Source: RGIG5579 sp045543495
GTDB taxonomy: Bacteria; Bacillota; Clostridia; Oscillospirales; SIG627
DNA: 29,714 nt
Direction: 5' to 3'
NCBI GenBank assembly: GCA_045543495.1
Contig: JAZQMO010000026.1
Location: forward strand, 1 to 29,714
This document shows, one piece after another, positions 7,283-15,100 of this stretch; the stretch's first letter is position 1, and every line of letters begins with the position of its first letter. The notes under the pieces were generated by a model. It was not told the origin of the DNA, did no database searches, and saw nothing but the letters and a program-made list of their open reading frames with translations. The position numbers were made by a program, and so were the translations under genes.

Positions 7283-8368
7283 TTAAAACTTATTGCTTTT
7301 GGAGGAAAGATATTTCTTTACCATCAGGGCAACCTTGAAGGTGATGGCGTGCTCAAATTCTCTCAGGTCAAGGCCTGTGATCTTGCGGATCTTTTCCAAG
7401 CGGTAAACCAAGGTGTTACGGTGAACGAACAGCTTTCTCGAGGTCTCGGAAACGTTCAGATTGTTCTCAAAGAAGCACTGAATGGTCAAAAGGGTCTCAC
7501 GGTCAAGACTTTCCAGAGCGCCTTTTTTGAATACCTCATTGAGAAACATTTCGCAAAGGGTGGTGGGAAGCTGATAGATCAGGCGGCCGATGCCGAGGTT
7601 TTCATAGCTGACAACGTTCTTCTCCGTATCAAACACCTTGCCCACCTCAATGGCAACCTGCGCTTCCTTATAGGAGCGGGCAAGCTCCTTGAGGGTAGCG
7701 ACCACGGTGCCGACACCGACGGTTACCCGAACGTAAAACTCGCCCTGAATGGTATCCAAAATGTTCTTGGCGATCTTTTCGGTCTGATCCTTTTCCTGAG
7801 GATTCTGGATCTCGTGAATGAGGACCACATCGCTCTCGCCCACGCCGATGACATAATCACGGTTGCGGTCGGGATACATATTCTGGATCACATCGATGGG
7901 AACCAGATCGCCCTTGTTGATAAATTTGATCAAAAAGACCACACGCTCCATATCGTTGGAAACGTGAAGCTCCTTGGACTTGACGTAAATATCACTGGGC
8001 AAAATATTGTCCAAAATAATGTTTTTGATAAAGCTTGCCTTATCGTATTTTTCATCGTAGAGCGCTTTGATCTGACCGAAGGAAATACAAAGGAGGTTGG
8101 AGATAAACTTTGCCGTTTCATCCTCCCCAACGACGAATACATAGTACTCCGTTTTTCCGTAGGCACCAACGGGACGGAACAAATAGCCTGCGGCAGAAAA
8201 CACCTCGCCGGTATAAAAAAGCTCCTCCCGAACGCCGTCGACCGTGTCTCCGATGGCGGCAAGATCGCTGCAAGCGACAATGATACCGTCGGTATCCACT
8301 ACGCCGATCTTGCGATCGACCACATCCTTCATTTGATGTACTACGCTCTGAAACAGTCTGTTTGACAT
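7283..8368 (-). CDS. CdaR/PucR-type transcriptional regulator
   Basis: A 361-residue regulator. The N-terminal part (about 1-130) resembles the sugar-diacid recognition domain, with I-G-V-V-D-T-D-G-I-I-V-A-C-S-D-L and I-G-D-T-V-D-G-V. A GGDEF-like middle region follows, then a C-terminal PucR helix-turn-helix (N-L-N-V-S-E-T-S-R-K-L-F-V-H-R-N-T-L-V-Y-R). CdaR relatives respond to small metabolites, but this ligand is unknown. The start at 8368 is fixed by AAGGAGA at 8374-8381. A longer in-frame opening to 8446 would begin upstream of the -10 element and is rejected. It heads the ftsEX unit, an unusual position for such a regulator. Confidence 0.9.
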   Translation of the reverse strand: MSNRLFQSVVHQMKDVVDRKIGVVDTDGIIVACSDLAAIGDTVDGVREELFYTGEVFSAAGYLFRPVGAYGKTEYYVFVVGEDETAKFISNLLCISFGQIKALYDEKYDKASFIKNIILDNILPSDIYVKSKELHVSNDMERVVFLIKFINKGDLVPIDVIQNMYPDRNRDYVIGVGESDVVLIHEIQNPQEKDQTEKIAKNILDTIQGEFYVRVTVGVGTVVATLKELARSYKEAQVAIEVGKVFDTEKNVVSYENLGIGRLIYQLPTTLCEMFLNEVFKKGALESLDRETLLTIQCFFENNLNVSETSRKLFVHRNTLVYRLEKIRKITGLDLREFEHAITFKVALMVKKYLSSKSNKF

Positions 8369-8437
8369 GTTTTTCTCCTTTGAATAAAGTGCGGAATTTT
8401 TTGTTAAAATCCACAAAAGATTAGACAAACCATAGGC

Positions 8438-8466
8438 ATTATACACAATAAGTAAAAAAAAATCAA
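8438..8466 (-). promoter_or_regulatory. Sigma-A promoter of the cdaR-ftsEX unit
   Basis: On the minus strand, TTGATT (8461-8466), a 17-base spacer and TATAAT (8438-8443). The leader before the ATG at 8368 is about 60 bases. The remaining intergenic DNA up to 8564 is very AT-rich, with no gene seen. Confidence 0.8.
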
Positions 8467-8564
8467 TAGAAAACCATAAATTTTAACAAAATAATTGCTC
8501 TTTTATTGTCTTTTTTGACCAATAAATTTAAAAAACAACCATTTTTATCCTAAAAAATAAAAAA

Positions 8565-8589
8565 GCTTCCGTGCAAATTGCACGGAAGC
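8565..8589 (-). terminator. Intrinsic terminator of the CoA operon
   Basis: A 10-bp stem GCTTCCGTGC (8565-8574) with GCACGGAAGC (8580-8589) and a five-base loop. On the minus strand a long U-rich run follows. It lies just after the hydroxyacyl-CoA dehydrogenase stop. Confidence 0.92.
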
Positions 8590-8601
8590 CGAAGAAAATG
8601 C

Positions 8602-9459
8602 TTATTTGGTGTAATCGTAAAAGCCCTTGCCGGTCTTCTTACCGTACTCCCCTTTTTTGTACTTTTCCATAATCAGATCATACCCCAAGGGTTTGACACC
8701 GGTTTGTTCATATTCTCTCTTCAAAATGTCTGCCTGAAGATCAATCCCCGTCAGGTCAAGAAGCTTGAAGGGACCCATAGGGTGGCCGAGACCGTTTTGA
8801 CAGGCAATGTCGATCTCCTCGGCGGTGCAGTAGCCGCCCTCCACCAATTTCAGGCCTTCGTTACGAAGGGCACGCAAAATGCGGTTTGCAATGAAGCCGT
8901 CGATCTCCTTTTGAACCACGATGGGGGTCTTGCCGGTTGCCTTGGAAAACTCATACAAAGCAGAAACGGTCTCCTCGGAGCAATGCTCGCCCTTTACCAC
9001 CTCGGTCAATTTCATCACCAGAGCGGGGTTGAAATAATGGAGGTTGGCAAGTCTTTCGGGATGAGTAACCGCATCCTTGAACACGGAGGAAGGAATACGG
9101 CTTGAGTTGGAAGCGAGAATGGTATCGGGACGAACGATATCGCAAAGCTGACGAAACACGCTTCTCTTGATGTCCTCCCTCTCCACAATGGCCTCGATCA
9201 CAAGATCTGCATCCCTTGCGGCCTCTTCCATGGTGGAGACCACGTGAAATCTCTCACGGATGCCCGCTACCTGCTCCTCGGTCATTCTGCCCTTGGCAAT
9301 GCGGCCTGCCAGATATTCCTCAGCCCAGCTACGCACATTTTCCAATACCGCCTCATTGGTATCGGTCAAGGTAACTTCATAAGGATAAATCGCTGTATTC
9401 AGAGCAATCTGACGACCCATTAAGCCGCCGCCGATGACACAAACCTTTTGAATTTTCAT
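8602..9459 (-). CDS. 3-hydroxyacyl-CoA dehydrogenase (3-hydroxybutyryl-CoA type)
   Basis: A 285-residue enzyme of the length usual for Hbd/PaaH. It interconverts (S)-3-hydroxyacyl-CoA and 3-ketoacyl-CoA with NAD(P). Rossmann motif G-G-G-L-M-G at 10-15; catalytic region S-N-S-S near 117-120, H141 in H-Y-F-N-P-A, and E153. The C-terminal domain has the G-P-F-K-L-L-D-L-T-G and K-T-G-K-G-F-Y-D-Y motifs. Start ATG at 9459 is preferred over an upstream in-frame GTG because AAGGAGAT lies at the right distance. It is the last gene of caiB-fabG-hbd, 21 bases after the SDR gene. No crotonase or butyryl-CoA dehydrogenase is in the window, so its pathway direction is open. Confidence 0.93.
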   Translation of the reverse strand: MKIQKVCVIGGGLMGRQIALNTAIYPYEVTLTDTNEAVLENVRSWAEEYLAGRIAKGRMTEEQVAGIRERFHVVSTMEEAARDADLVIEAIVEREDIKRSVFRQLCDIVRPDTILASNSSRIPSSVFKDAVTHPERLANLHYFNPALVMKLTEVVKGEHCSEETVSALYEFSKATGKTPIVVQKEIDGFIANRILRALRNEGLKLVEGGYCTAEEIDIACQNGLGHPMGPFKLLDLTGIDLQADILKREYEQTGVKPLGYDLIMEKYKKGEYGKKTGKGFYDYTK

Positions 9460-9480
9460 AATTTTATCTCCTTTTATCAC

Positions 9481-10230
9481 TTAAGGCTTCATTTTCTGAC
9501 CGCCGCAACACAGGATGCAGTTGCCGGTCACCCAAGAGGAATCGTCGCTCGCCAAGAAGGAAGCAACGGCGGCAACCTCGGAGGGCTCGCCCACTCTCTG
9601 CATGGGAACGGAATTGATCTTCTGCTGCATAATGTCAGCAGGAATGGATTTGAGAATATCGGTATTGACCATACCGGGTGCAATGCAGTTGACGGTAATA
9701 TTCTTTCTGCCGCATTCCAAAGCCAAGGTACGGGTGAAGCCCTCAATGGCAGACTTGGCGGCGGAGTAGTTGGTCTGACCCACATTGCCCATAGCGGAAA
9801 CAGAGGAAATGTTGACGATCTTACCGTAGCCACGCTCTCTCATACCGGGAATTACGGCCTGACAGCAATAGAAGGTACCGTAGTAATGCACATCCATCAC
9901 TTTTTTGGCCATATTGACATCCATCTTGTGGAACATAGCGTCACGGGTGATACCCGCATTGTTCACCAAAATATCCACCTTACCGAAGGCTTCAAAGACC
10001 TTGGCAAAGGCTTCCTTCACACAGGCTTCGTCGGAAACGTCACACTGAACGGCAAGAACCCTTTTCCCTGTAGGATCCAGTTCCTGTGCCGTGGCCTGAA
10101 CCAGAGGAAGATCCATATCAAACAAGGCAACTCCCTCAACACCGTCCTCCAAAAAACGCTCTGCGATGGCTCTGCCGATGCCTTTTCCGGCGCCGGTGAC
10201 AACAGCAAATCTCTGATCTAACTTACCCAT
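9481..10230 (-). CDS. SDR-family 3-oxoacyl-ACP/acetoacetyl-CoA reductase (FabG/PhaB-like)
   Basis: A 249-residue classical short-chain dehydrogenase. Cofactor motif T-G-A-G-K-G-I-G at 12-19, N-N-A-G at 90-93, catalytic S142, Y155 and K159 (Y-S-A-A-K). The C-terminal W-V-T-G-N-C-I-L-C-C-G-G-Q replaces the usual V-x-G-G. An acidic residue (D38) ends the second strand, which usually favours NAD(H) over NADP(H). In this operon, with thiolase, 3-hydroxyacyl-CoA dehydrogenase and a CoA-transferase, an (R)-3-hydroxyacyl-CoA forming role is more likely than housekeeping fatty-acid synthesis; that is inference. ATG at 10230 has an AAAGGAGA site. Confidence 0.9.
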   Translation of the reverse strand: MGKLDQRFAVVTGAGKGIGRAIAERFLEDGVEGVALFDMDLPLVQATAQELDPTGKRVLAVQCDVSDEACVKEAFAKVFEAFGKVDILVNNAGITRDAMFHKMDVNMAKKVMDVHYYGTFYCCQAVIPGMRERGYGKIVNISSVSAMGNVGQTNYSAAKSAIEGFTRTLALECGRKNITVNCIAPGMVNTDILKSIPADIMQQKINSVPMQRVGEPSEVAAVASFLASDDSSWVTGNCILCCGGQKMKP

Positions 10231-10250
10231 TTCTCTTTCTCCTTTATTTT

Positions 10251-11471
10251 TTATTCTTTACAGGTGCGAATGGCACCGCTTTCTTCCATAGCGGCAATGG
10301 CTTCATCGGAATAGCCGAAATTCTTCAAAATCTCTACGGTGTGAGTGCCGATCTTGGGAGCGGGGGTGGTGCGAAGCTCGCCCACGGAATCCATACGGAT
10401 GGGGCTGTTTGGCATCATAACCACTTCCCCGTCATAGCAGGTCATTTTTTCCACATAGCCGTTGGCAAGGGCCTGCTCGTCGGTGGTGACATCACTGAAA
10501 TGGTTCATACGAACCAAGGGCAGATCCACCTCTTTGGCTCTCTTCAGCCACTCCTCGCAGGTCTGAGAGCGGTAGGCGTTGGCAAAGATATTATAAAGCT
10601 CCTCCATATTCTCGGCTCTCGCATCACGGGTGAGGAAGCGAGGATCGTCAATCAGGTCGGGTCTTTCGATCATGGTAAACATTTTGGGAAGGGCAACGGA
10701 AAGCTGGCCGTTGGCAATAAAGAGCCATTCATCATCCGCACAGCGATAGCAGCCGCCGGGGGCACCCACCTCCACACGGGTTTTGGGGTACTTGTTGCCC
10801 CAAGGCTTTTGGGATACGATCTCCATGGTGCCCATGGAGAAAATACCGTTGTGATACAGGCCTGCGGAAACGTAATCTCCCTTTCCGGTACGGGATCTGC
10901 CGATGATGGCGGCACAGATCTGCGCCAAAAGGGTGGTTCCCGTAAAGGTATCGCCAACGCTGGAGGGAGGCGAAATGGGAATATAATTCTCGGTCACGGG
11001 GGCCATATCACGCAAGAAGCCGCTTCTGGTCCAAAAGGCGGTGGTGTCAAAGGCGGGAAGGGTGGCCTCGGGGCCTTCTTCTCCGTAGCCCAAAACGATG
11101 GCGTAGATGAGCTTGGGGCAGCGCTCCTTCACATCTTCATAAGAAAAGCCGAGGCGCTTTAAGGCATCTGGTCTGGTATTGGTAACGAATACATCAGCCT
11201 CGTCCAAAAGCTTCCACATCACTTCCTTTGCTTCGGGAACCTTCAGATTCAAAGCAATGAATTTTTTGCCGGTATTGTAAATATCGAAAACAGGGTTTTG
11301 ATCTTCGTTGAAGCGGCGGTTGAAATTCATACCGAATTCTCTCCAACCGTCTCCCTTGGTGTGCTCCACCTTGATAACGTCGGCACCGAGATCTGCCAAA
11401 AGACGGCAGGTACAGGGGGCGGCAACGAAGGTGGTCAGATCCACAACTTTAATGCCTTCCAATGGTTTCAA
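10251..11471 (-). CDS. Family III (CaiB/BaiF) acyl-CoA transferase
   Basis: A 406-residue CoA-transferase. The N-terminal signature G-I-K-V-V-D-L-T-T-F-V-A-A-P and L-A-D-L-G-A-D-V-I-K-V-E (about 5-36) are typical. The nucleophilic aspartate that forms the acyl-enzyme anhydride is D142 in P-A-F-D-T-T-A-F-W-T-R-S-G. The opening and that motif resemble the Clostridia HadA/FldA branch, which moves CoA between hydroxy- and unsaturated acids, but the acid used here cannot be told from sequence. TTG start at 11471 is set by AAGGAGGA about seven bases upstream. It is the first gene of the minus-strand operon and diverges from a thiolase. Confidence 0.92.
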   Translation of the reverse strand: MKPLEGIKVVDLTTFVAAPCTCRLLADLGADVIKVEHTKGDGWREFGMNFNRRFNEDQNPVFDIYNTGKKFIALNLKVPEAKEVMWKLLDEADVFVTNTRPDALKRLGFSYEDVKERCPKLIYAIVLGYGEEGPEATLPAFDTTAFWTRSGFLRDMAPVTENYIPISPPSSVGDTFTGTTLLAQICAAIIGRSRTGKGDYVSAGLYHNGIFSMGTMEIVSQKPWGNKYPKTRVEVGAPGGCYRCADDEWLFIANGQLSVALPKMFTMIERPDLIDDPRFLTRDARAENMEELYNIFANAYRSQTCEEWLKRAKEVDLPLVRMNHFSDVTTDEQALANGYVEKMTCYDGEVVMMPNSPIRMDSVGELRTTPAPKIGTHTVEILKNFGYSDEAIAAMEESGAIRTCKE

Positions 11472-11525
11472 AGCAAATCCTCCTTGTTCTTCAGCTGAGC
11501 TTCGTATTGATAGAATTACAAGATA

Positions 11526-11554
11526 ATTATAGGATGTTATGAACCCAAAGTCAA
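11526..11554 (-). promoter_or_regulatory. Promoter of the CoA-transferase operon
   Basis: On the minus strand, TTGACT (11549-11554), a 17-base spacer and TATAAT (11526-11531), about 55 bases before the TTG start. Confidence 0.85.
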
Positions 11555-11623
11555 CTTAAAAAAGCAAGTATTTAAGCGAAAAGACCGTTTTTCTTTCTCT
11601 TTTTACGAGTTTTTTCTCCTTCG

Positions 11624-11652
11624 TTGACATCCCCATTATTTTGTGATATTCT
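11624..11652 (+). promoter_or_regulatory. Promoter of the thiolase gene
   Basis: Consensus TTGACA (11624-11629), a 17-base spacer and TATTCT (11647-11652). It is back-to-back with the CoA-transferase promoter; about 70 bases separate the two -35 boxes. Confidence 0.85.
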
Positions 11653-11703
11653 ATGGGCGTAATCTTTGGCACTACCCAAACAAAATACAAAGGAGAAAAT
11701 AAT

Positions 11704-12894
11704 ATGAGAAATGTTGTCGTAGTAGACGGTCTGCGCACCCCCTTCGGGCGCTTGGGCGGCGGGCTTCGCCAATTTCACAATGTCGATATGGCCGCTATGG
11801 TCATCAAGGGTCTGATGGAAAAAACAGGTCTTGATCCCAAGGAGCTGGATGCTGTTTATTACGGCACCGCAAACGGCGATGCAAAATGCCCCAACCCTGC
11901 ACGCTTTGCCGCACTTCAGGCAGGGCTTCCCTATGAGACCAGTGCCGTTGCCGTGGAAATGCAGTGCGGCTCTGCCATTGCTTGCTTCAACCACGCAGCA
12001 TACCGTATTCAGGCAGGAGACGCCGATGTTCTTCTGGTGGGCGGCGGCGAAACCTTCAGCCAGCGCTACGCCAAGTTTTCTACCTCTGTTGAGCCTTATA
12101 AAATGATCGCTCCCGCAGCCATCCCCCCTTCTCTGGCTCCCGCTCCCGTGGATAACCTCATTATGCTTCAGGTTTCCGATCTGATGGCTCAGAAGTGGGG
12201 CGTTTCCCGTGAGGAGGCAGATGAATTTGCCCTCCGCAGTCAAATGCTTGCCAAAGAAGCCATGGAAAGCGGCTTTTTGAATCCTCAACTGATGCCCGTT
12301 GTGATCCCCGCCACCAAAAAGACTCCCGAAATTACCGTGGCTGTGGACGAGCATCCCAGACCCGGCACCACCATGGAGGCGCTCTCCAAGCTTCGCCCCG
12401 TCTATGAGGGCGGCGTTACCACCGCAGGAAACGCCAGCGGCAGAAATGACGGTGCCGCTTTCCTTCTGATGATGAGTGAGGAGAAGGCCAAGGAGCTTGG
12501 CTATACTCCCATTGCCCGCTATGTGGCAGGATGTGACGTGGGATGTGACCCCAAGCTTATGGGAATCGGTCCTGCTTACTCCAACCTCAAGCTCCTCAAG
12601 AAAATGGGCCTGAAGGTTTCCGATATTGATGTTTTTGAGTGCAACGAGGCCTTTGCCGCACAGAACCTGAGCGTGATCCGTGAAATGGAAAGCCAGAGCG
12701 GCGAAAAGATCGATATGGCAAAATGGAACCCCAACGGCGGCGCCATTGCCTTCGGTCACCCCAACGGTGCCTCCGGCGGACGAGTTGCCCTGTTTGCCAT
12801 CCACCAGCTTCTCAAGACCGGCGGTAAATACGGTATGATCTCCTCCTGCTGCGGCGGGGGACTCGGCGTATCCGCTCTCTTTGAAAGAATCTGA
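11704..12894 (+). CDS. Thiolase (acetyl-CoA C-acetyltransferase type)
   Basis: A 396-residue thiolase of usual length that condenses or cleaves acyl-CoA and acetyl-CoA. The acyl-accepting C88 lies in M-Q-C-G-S-A. Also present are N-E-A-F-A-A-Q, H352 in F-G-H-P-N-G-A-S-G and C382 in C-C-G-G-G-L-G. The usual G-H-P-L/I-G is G-H-P-N-G here. The start at 11704 is set by AAAGGAGAAAA; an upstream in-frame start would fall inside the -10 box. With the divergent reductases it could supply or consume acetoacetyl-CoA or a longer 3-ketoacyl-CoA. Confidence 0.94.
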   Translation: MRNVVVVDGLRTPFGRLGGGLRQFHNVDMAAMVIKGLMEKTGLDPKELDAVYYGTANGDAKCPNPARFAALQAGLPYETSAVAVEMQCGSAIACFNHAAYRIQAGDADVLLVGGGETFSQRYAKFSTSVEPYKMIAPAAIPPSLAPAPVDNLIMLQVSDLMAQKWGVSREEADEFALRSQMLAKEAMESGFLNPQLMPVVIPATKKTPEITVAVDEHPRPGTTMEALSKLRPVYEGGVTTAGNASGRNDGAAFLLMMSEEKAKELGYTPIARYVAGCDVGCDPKLMGIGPAYSNLKLLKKMGLKVSDIDVFECNEAFAAQNLSVIREMESQSGEKIDMAKWNPNGGAIAFGHPNGASGGRVALFAIHQLLKTGGKYGMISSCCGGGLGVSALFERI

Positions 12895-12905
12895 TAACAC
12901 ACAAA

Positions 12906-12937
12906 AAAGCACGGTTCAAAACGAGCCGTGCTTTCTT
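12906..12937. terminator. Bidirectional terminator between thiolase and rsmE
   Basis: Stem AAAGCACGG (12906-12914) with CCGTGCTTT (12926-12934). T-rich on the plus side, and A-rich upstream so that a U run also follows on the minus strand. It lies between the convergent stops. Confidence 0.85.
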
Positions 12938-13687
12938 TTACAATTCTTTTTCATAAAGAAACATAGATAAAACTGCTGAGGCGGCAGTTTCGGTGCGAAG
13001 GATCCTCTTTCCCAAGGTAACCGAAGGGATCCCGTTTTGGCGGAAAAGCTCTGCCTCGCGCTCCGACAGGCCACCCTCGGGGCCAATGAAAAAGGCGGCA
13101 CTTTTGCACTCGCTCTTTGATATCAGCTCCTTAATGCTCAGGGTCTTTTCATCCTCATAGCAGGCAAACGAAAGATCCTTTTCCTTCATTTCGGGCAAAA
13201 TCTCATCCACGCTTTTGGCAAAGGACACCTTCACAAGCTTTGCTCTGCCGCATTGCTTGGCGGCTTCCTCGGTGATCTTTTCAAAGCGAGAGACCTTTTT
13301 ATCCTCTCCATCCCAAAGGGGAATGGAGCGATCGGAATACACAAATACGATTTTATCCACCCCAAGCTCTGTGCATTTTTGCAAAATGGAATCGGTCTTT
13401 TTTCCCTTGGGCATTCCCTGAAACAGGGTCACAGAAACGGGAGACTCCCCTTCCCCAAAACGGGAAAAGGTAGGGATAAGAAGCACTTGAGGGGCCTTTT
13501 TACCGCCGCTGATGGCCTCGATCCGACAGTTGACCTCCACTCCGTTGGCACCGCAGATCATAACCTCATCCCCAATGCGGGAACGAAGAGATACGGAAAG
13601 GTGAAAGGCATCCTCCCCCGTGAGGGTAATGCACTCGGGCAGGTCTCCCTCGGGAATAGAAAGCTCGGGCATAAAGAATCTCGGCAT
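12938..13687 (-). CDS. rsmE: 16S rRNA (uracil(1498)-N(3))-methyltransferase RsmE
   Basis: A 249-residue SPOUT methyltransferase that methylates U1498 of 16S rRNA using S-adenosylmethionine. The N-terminal PUA-like domain begins M-P-R-F-F. The C-terminal knot carries F-I-G-P-E-G-G-L-S-E-R-E (SAM loop) and L-G-K-R-I-L-R-T-E-T-A-A, both hallmark RsmE motifs. The K-C-T-E-L-G-V-D-K-I segment is also typical. ATG at 13687 follows an AAGGAGA site. A longer reading to 13744 would start inside the -35 box and is rejected. It diverges from the PLP-enzyme gene. Confidence 0.96.
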   Translation of the reverse strand: MPRFFMPELSIPEGDLPECITLTGEDAFHLSVSLRSRIGDEVMICGANGVEVNCRIEAISGGKKAPQVLLIPTFSRFGEGESPVSVTLFQGMPKGKKTDSILQKCTELGVDKIVFVYSDRSIPLWDGEDKKVSRFEKITEEAAKQCGRAKLVKVSFAKSVDEILPEMKEKDLSFACYEDEKTLSIKELISKSECKSAAFFIGPEGGLSEREAELFRQNGIPSVTLGKRILRTETAASAVLSMFLYEKEL

Positions 13688-13715
13688 AGTCTTCTCCTTA
13701 GAATGTTCTTGTTCC

Positions 13716-13744
13716 ATTGTACTCGGGAAAGGTTTTTTTGTCAA
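13716..13744 (-). promoter_or_regulatory. Promoter of rsmE
   Basis: On the minus strand, TTGACA (13739-13744), a 17-base spacer and TACAAT (13716-13721). Confidence 0.85.
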
Positions 13745-13769
13745 ATTTCCGATTTTGAGAAAAATGCAG

Positions 13770-13798
13770 TTGATTCCCGGCGCATTTTATGCTATGAT
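13770..13798 (+). promoter_or_regulatory. Promoter of the PLP-enzyme/gpmI unit
   Basis: TTGATT (13770-13775), a 17-base spacer and TATGAT (13793-13798). Its -35 is 25 bases from the divergent rsmE -35. Confidence 0.8.
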
Positions 13799-13826
13799 AA
13801 ATAGAATTCATAAAATGAGGAACGAT

Positions 13827-15080
13827 ATGCTGAATTTTCAAGATGAATTGATGGAACTGGCAAACCAAACCGAGGATTCCCTCTCTGAGGTATTCAAACG
13901 GATCGATCGGATGGCCTTTGTCAACCAAAAGAAGATTTTAGAGGCATTTCGGGAGGAGAGGGTTTCCACCGAATGCTTCAACCCCACCACCGGCTACGGC
14001 TACGACGATATGGGAAGAGAGGTTCTGGATCGGATCTTTGCCCGTGTTTTTGAGGCGGAGTGCGCCTTTGCAAGACACAGCATCCTTTCGGGAACCCACG
14101 CTCTAACGCTCGGACTTTTCGGCCTTCTCAGACCCGGAGACACCATGCTTTCTCTGACAGGCGCTCCCTATGATACGCTCCAAAGCGTCATCGGAATCAC
14201 GGGAGAGGAAGGCTCGGGGAGCCTGAAGGATTACGGCATCCGATACGAGTCCATTGAATTGAAGGATTCAAGGCTTGATGAAGAGGCCATTGAAAAGCGC
14301 CTGAAAAAAGGGGATGTGAAGATCCTGTATCTGCAAAAGAGCCCCGGCTACAGCACCCGCAGGCCCCTTGGAAACGATGTGATACGCCGTGCGGTGGAAT
14401 TGAAGAAAAAGCTTGGCAGTAAGGCCTTTGTGGTGGTGGATAACTGCTACGCCGAATTTTGCGAGGAGCACGAGCCCTGCTACTACGGAGCGGATCTGTG
14501 CATCGGGTCTCTGATTAAAAACCCCGGTGGCGGTATGGCAGAATGCGGCGGATATCTCGCCGGAACGAAAAAGGCCATTGACCTTTGTGCTCAGCGCTAC
14601 TCCTGCCCCGGAATCGGTCTTGAGATCGGCGCAAGCCTTGGAAATACAAAAGCGATGTATAAGGGTTTATTTTATGCCCCCCACACCGTTTCCCAAGCCC
14701 TGAAAACAGCGGTTTTTGCCGCCGCTTTGTTTGAAAAAATGGGCTATCCCGTGATCCCCGCCAAGGACGAAGAGCGGCACGACATTGTGCAGCAGATCTC
14801 CCTGAAGGATCCGAAAAAGGTGGAGGCCTTTTGTAAGGGCCTGCAAAGTGCATCCCCCGTTGACAGTCACGTGACCCCCATTCCCTGGGCTATGCCGGGA
14901 TATGAGGATGAGGTCATTATGGCGGCAGGCGCCTTTACCCAAGGCTCCTCCATTGAGCTTTCCGCCGATGCTCCCATGCGAGATCCCTTCACGGTTTATA
15001 TGCAAGGCGGTCTCACCTATGAAAGCGCTAAGCTTGGAATTTTGGCAGCAGCCGAAGAAGTCAGACAAATTACAGATTGA
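13827..15080 (+). CDS. Aluminium-resistance / methionine-gamma-lyase-like PLP enzyme
   Basis: A 417-residue fold-type I PLP protein of the Alum_res (YnbB) family. Visible landmarks are S-G-T-H-A at 88-92 (phosphate-loop region), V-V-V-D-N-C-Y at 202-208 with the PLP-contacting D205, and the Schiff-base lysine K231 in S-L-I-K-N-P-G-G-G. The family is named from a clostridial aluminium tolerance phenotype; its true substrate is unclear, and it is often labelled methionine gamma-lyase-like. ATG at 13827 with GAGGA seven bases upstream is chosen over an in-frame ATG at 13815. gpmI follows after 20 bases, so they probably share a transcript. Confidence 0.93.
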   Translation: MLNFQDELMELANQTEDSLSEVFKRIDRMAFVNQKKILEAFREERVSTECFNPTTGYGYDDMGREVLDRIFARVFEAECAFARHSILSGTHALTLGLFGLLRPGDTMLSLTGAPYDTLQSVIGITGEEGSGSLKDYGIRYESIELKDSRLDEEAIEKRLKKGDVKILYLQKSPGYSTRRPLGNDVIRRAVELKKKLGSKAFVVVDNCYAEFCEEHEPCYYGADLCIGSLIKNPGGGMAECGGYLAGTKKAIDLCAQRYSCPGIGLEIGASLGNTKAMYKGLFYAPHTVSQALKTAVFAAALFEKMGYPVIPAKDEERHDIVQQISLKDPKKVEAFCKGLQSASPVDSHVTPIPWAMPGYEDEVIMAAGAFTQGSSIELSADAPMRDPFTVYMQGGLTYESAKLGILAAAEEVRQITD

Positions 15081-15100
15081 AATATAGATAGGAGAACAAT

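Noticed and set aside
6935..8365. 476-codon plus-strand open frame opposite the CdaR-type regulator
   Set aside because: No ribosome site or family motif; antisense to a well-supported gene.
11572..12912. Minus-strand open frame opposite the thiolase gene
   Set aside because: Covers a promoter and terminator and has shadow-type composition; thiolase motifs are on plus.
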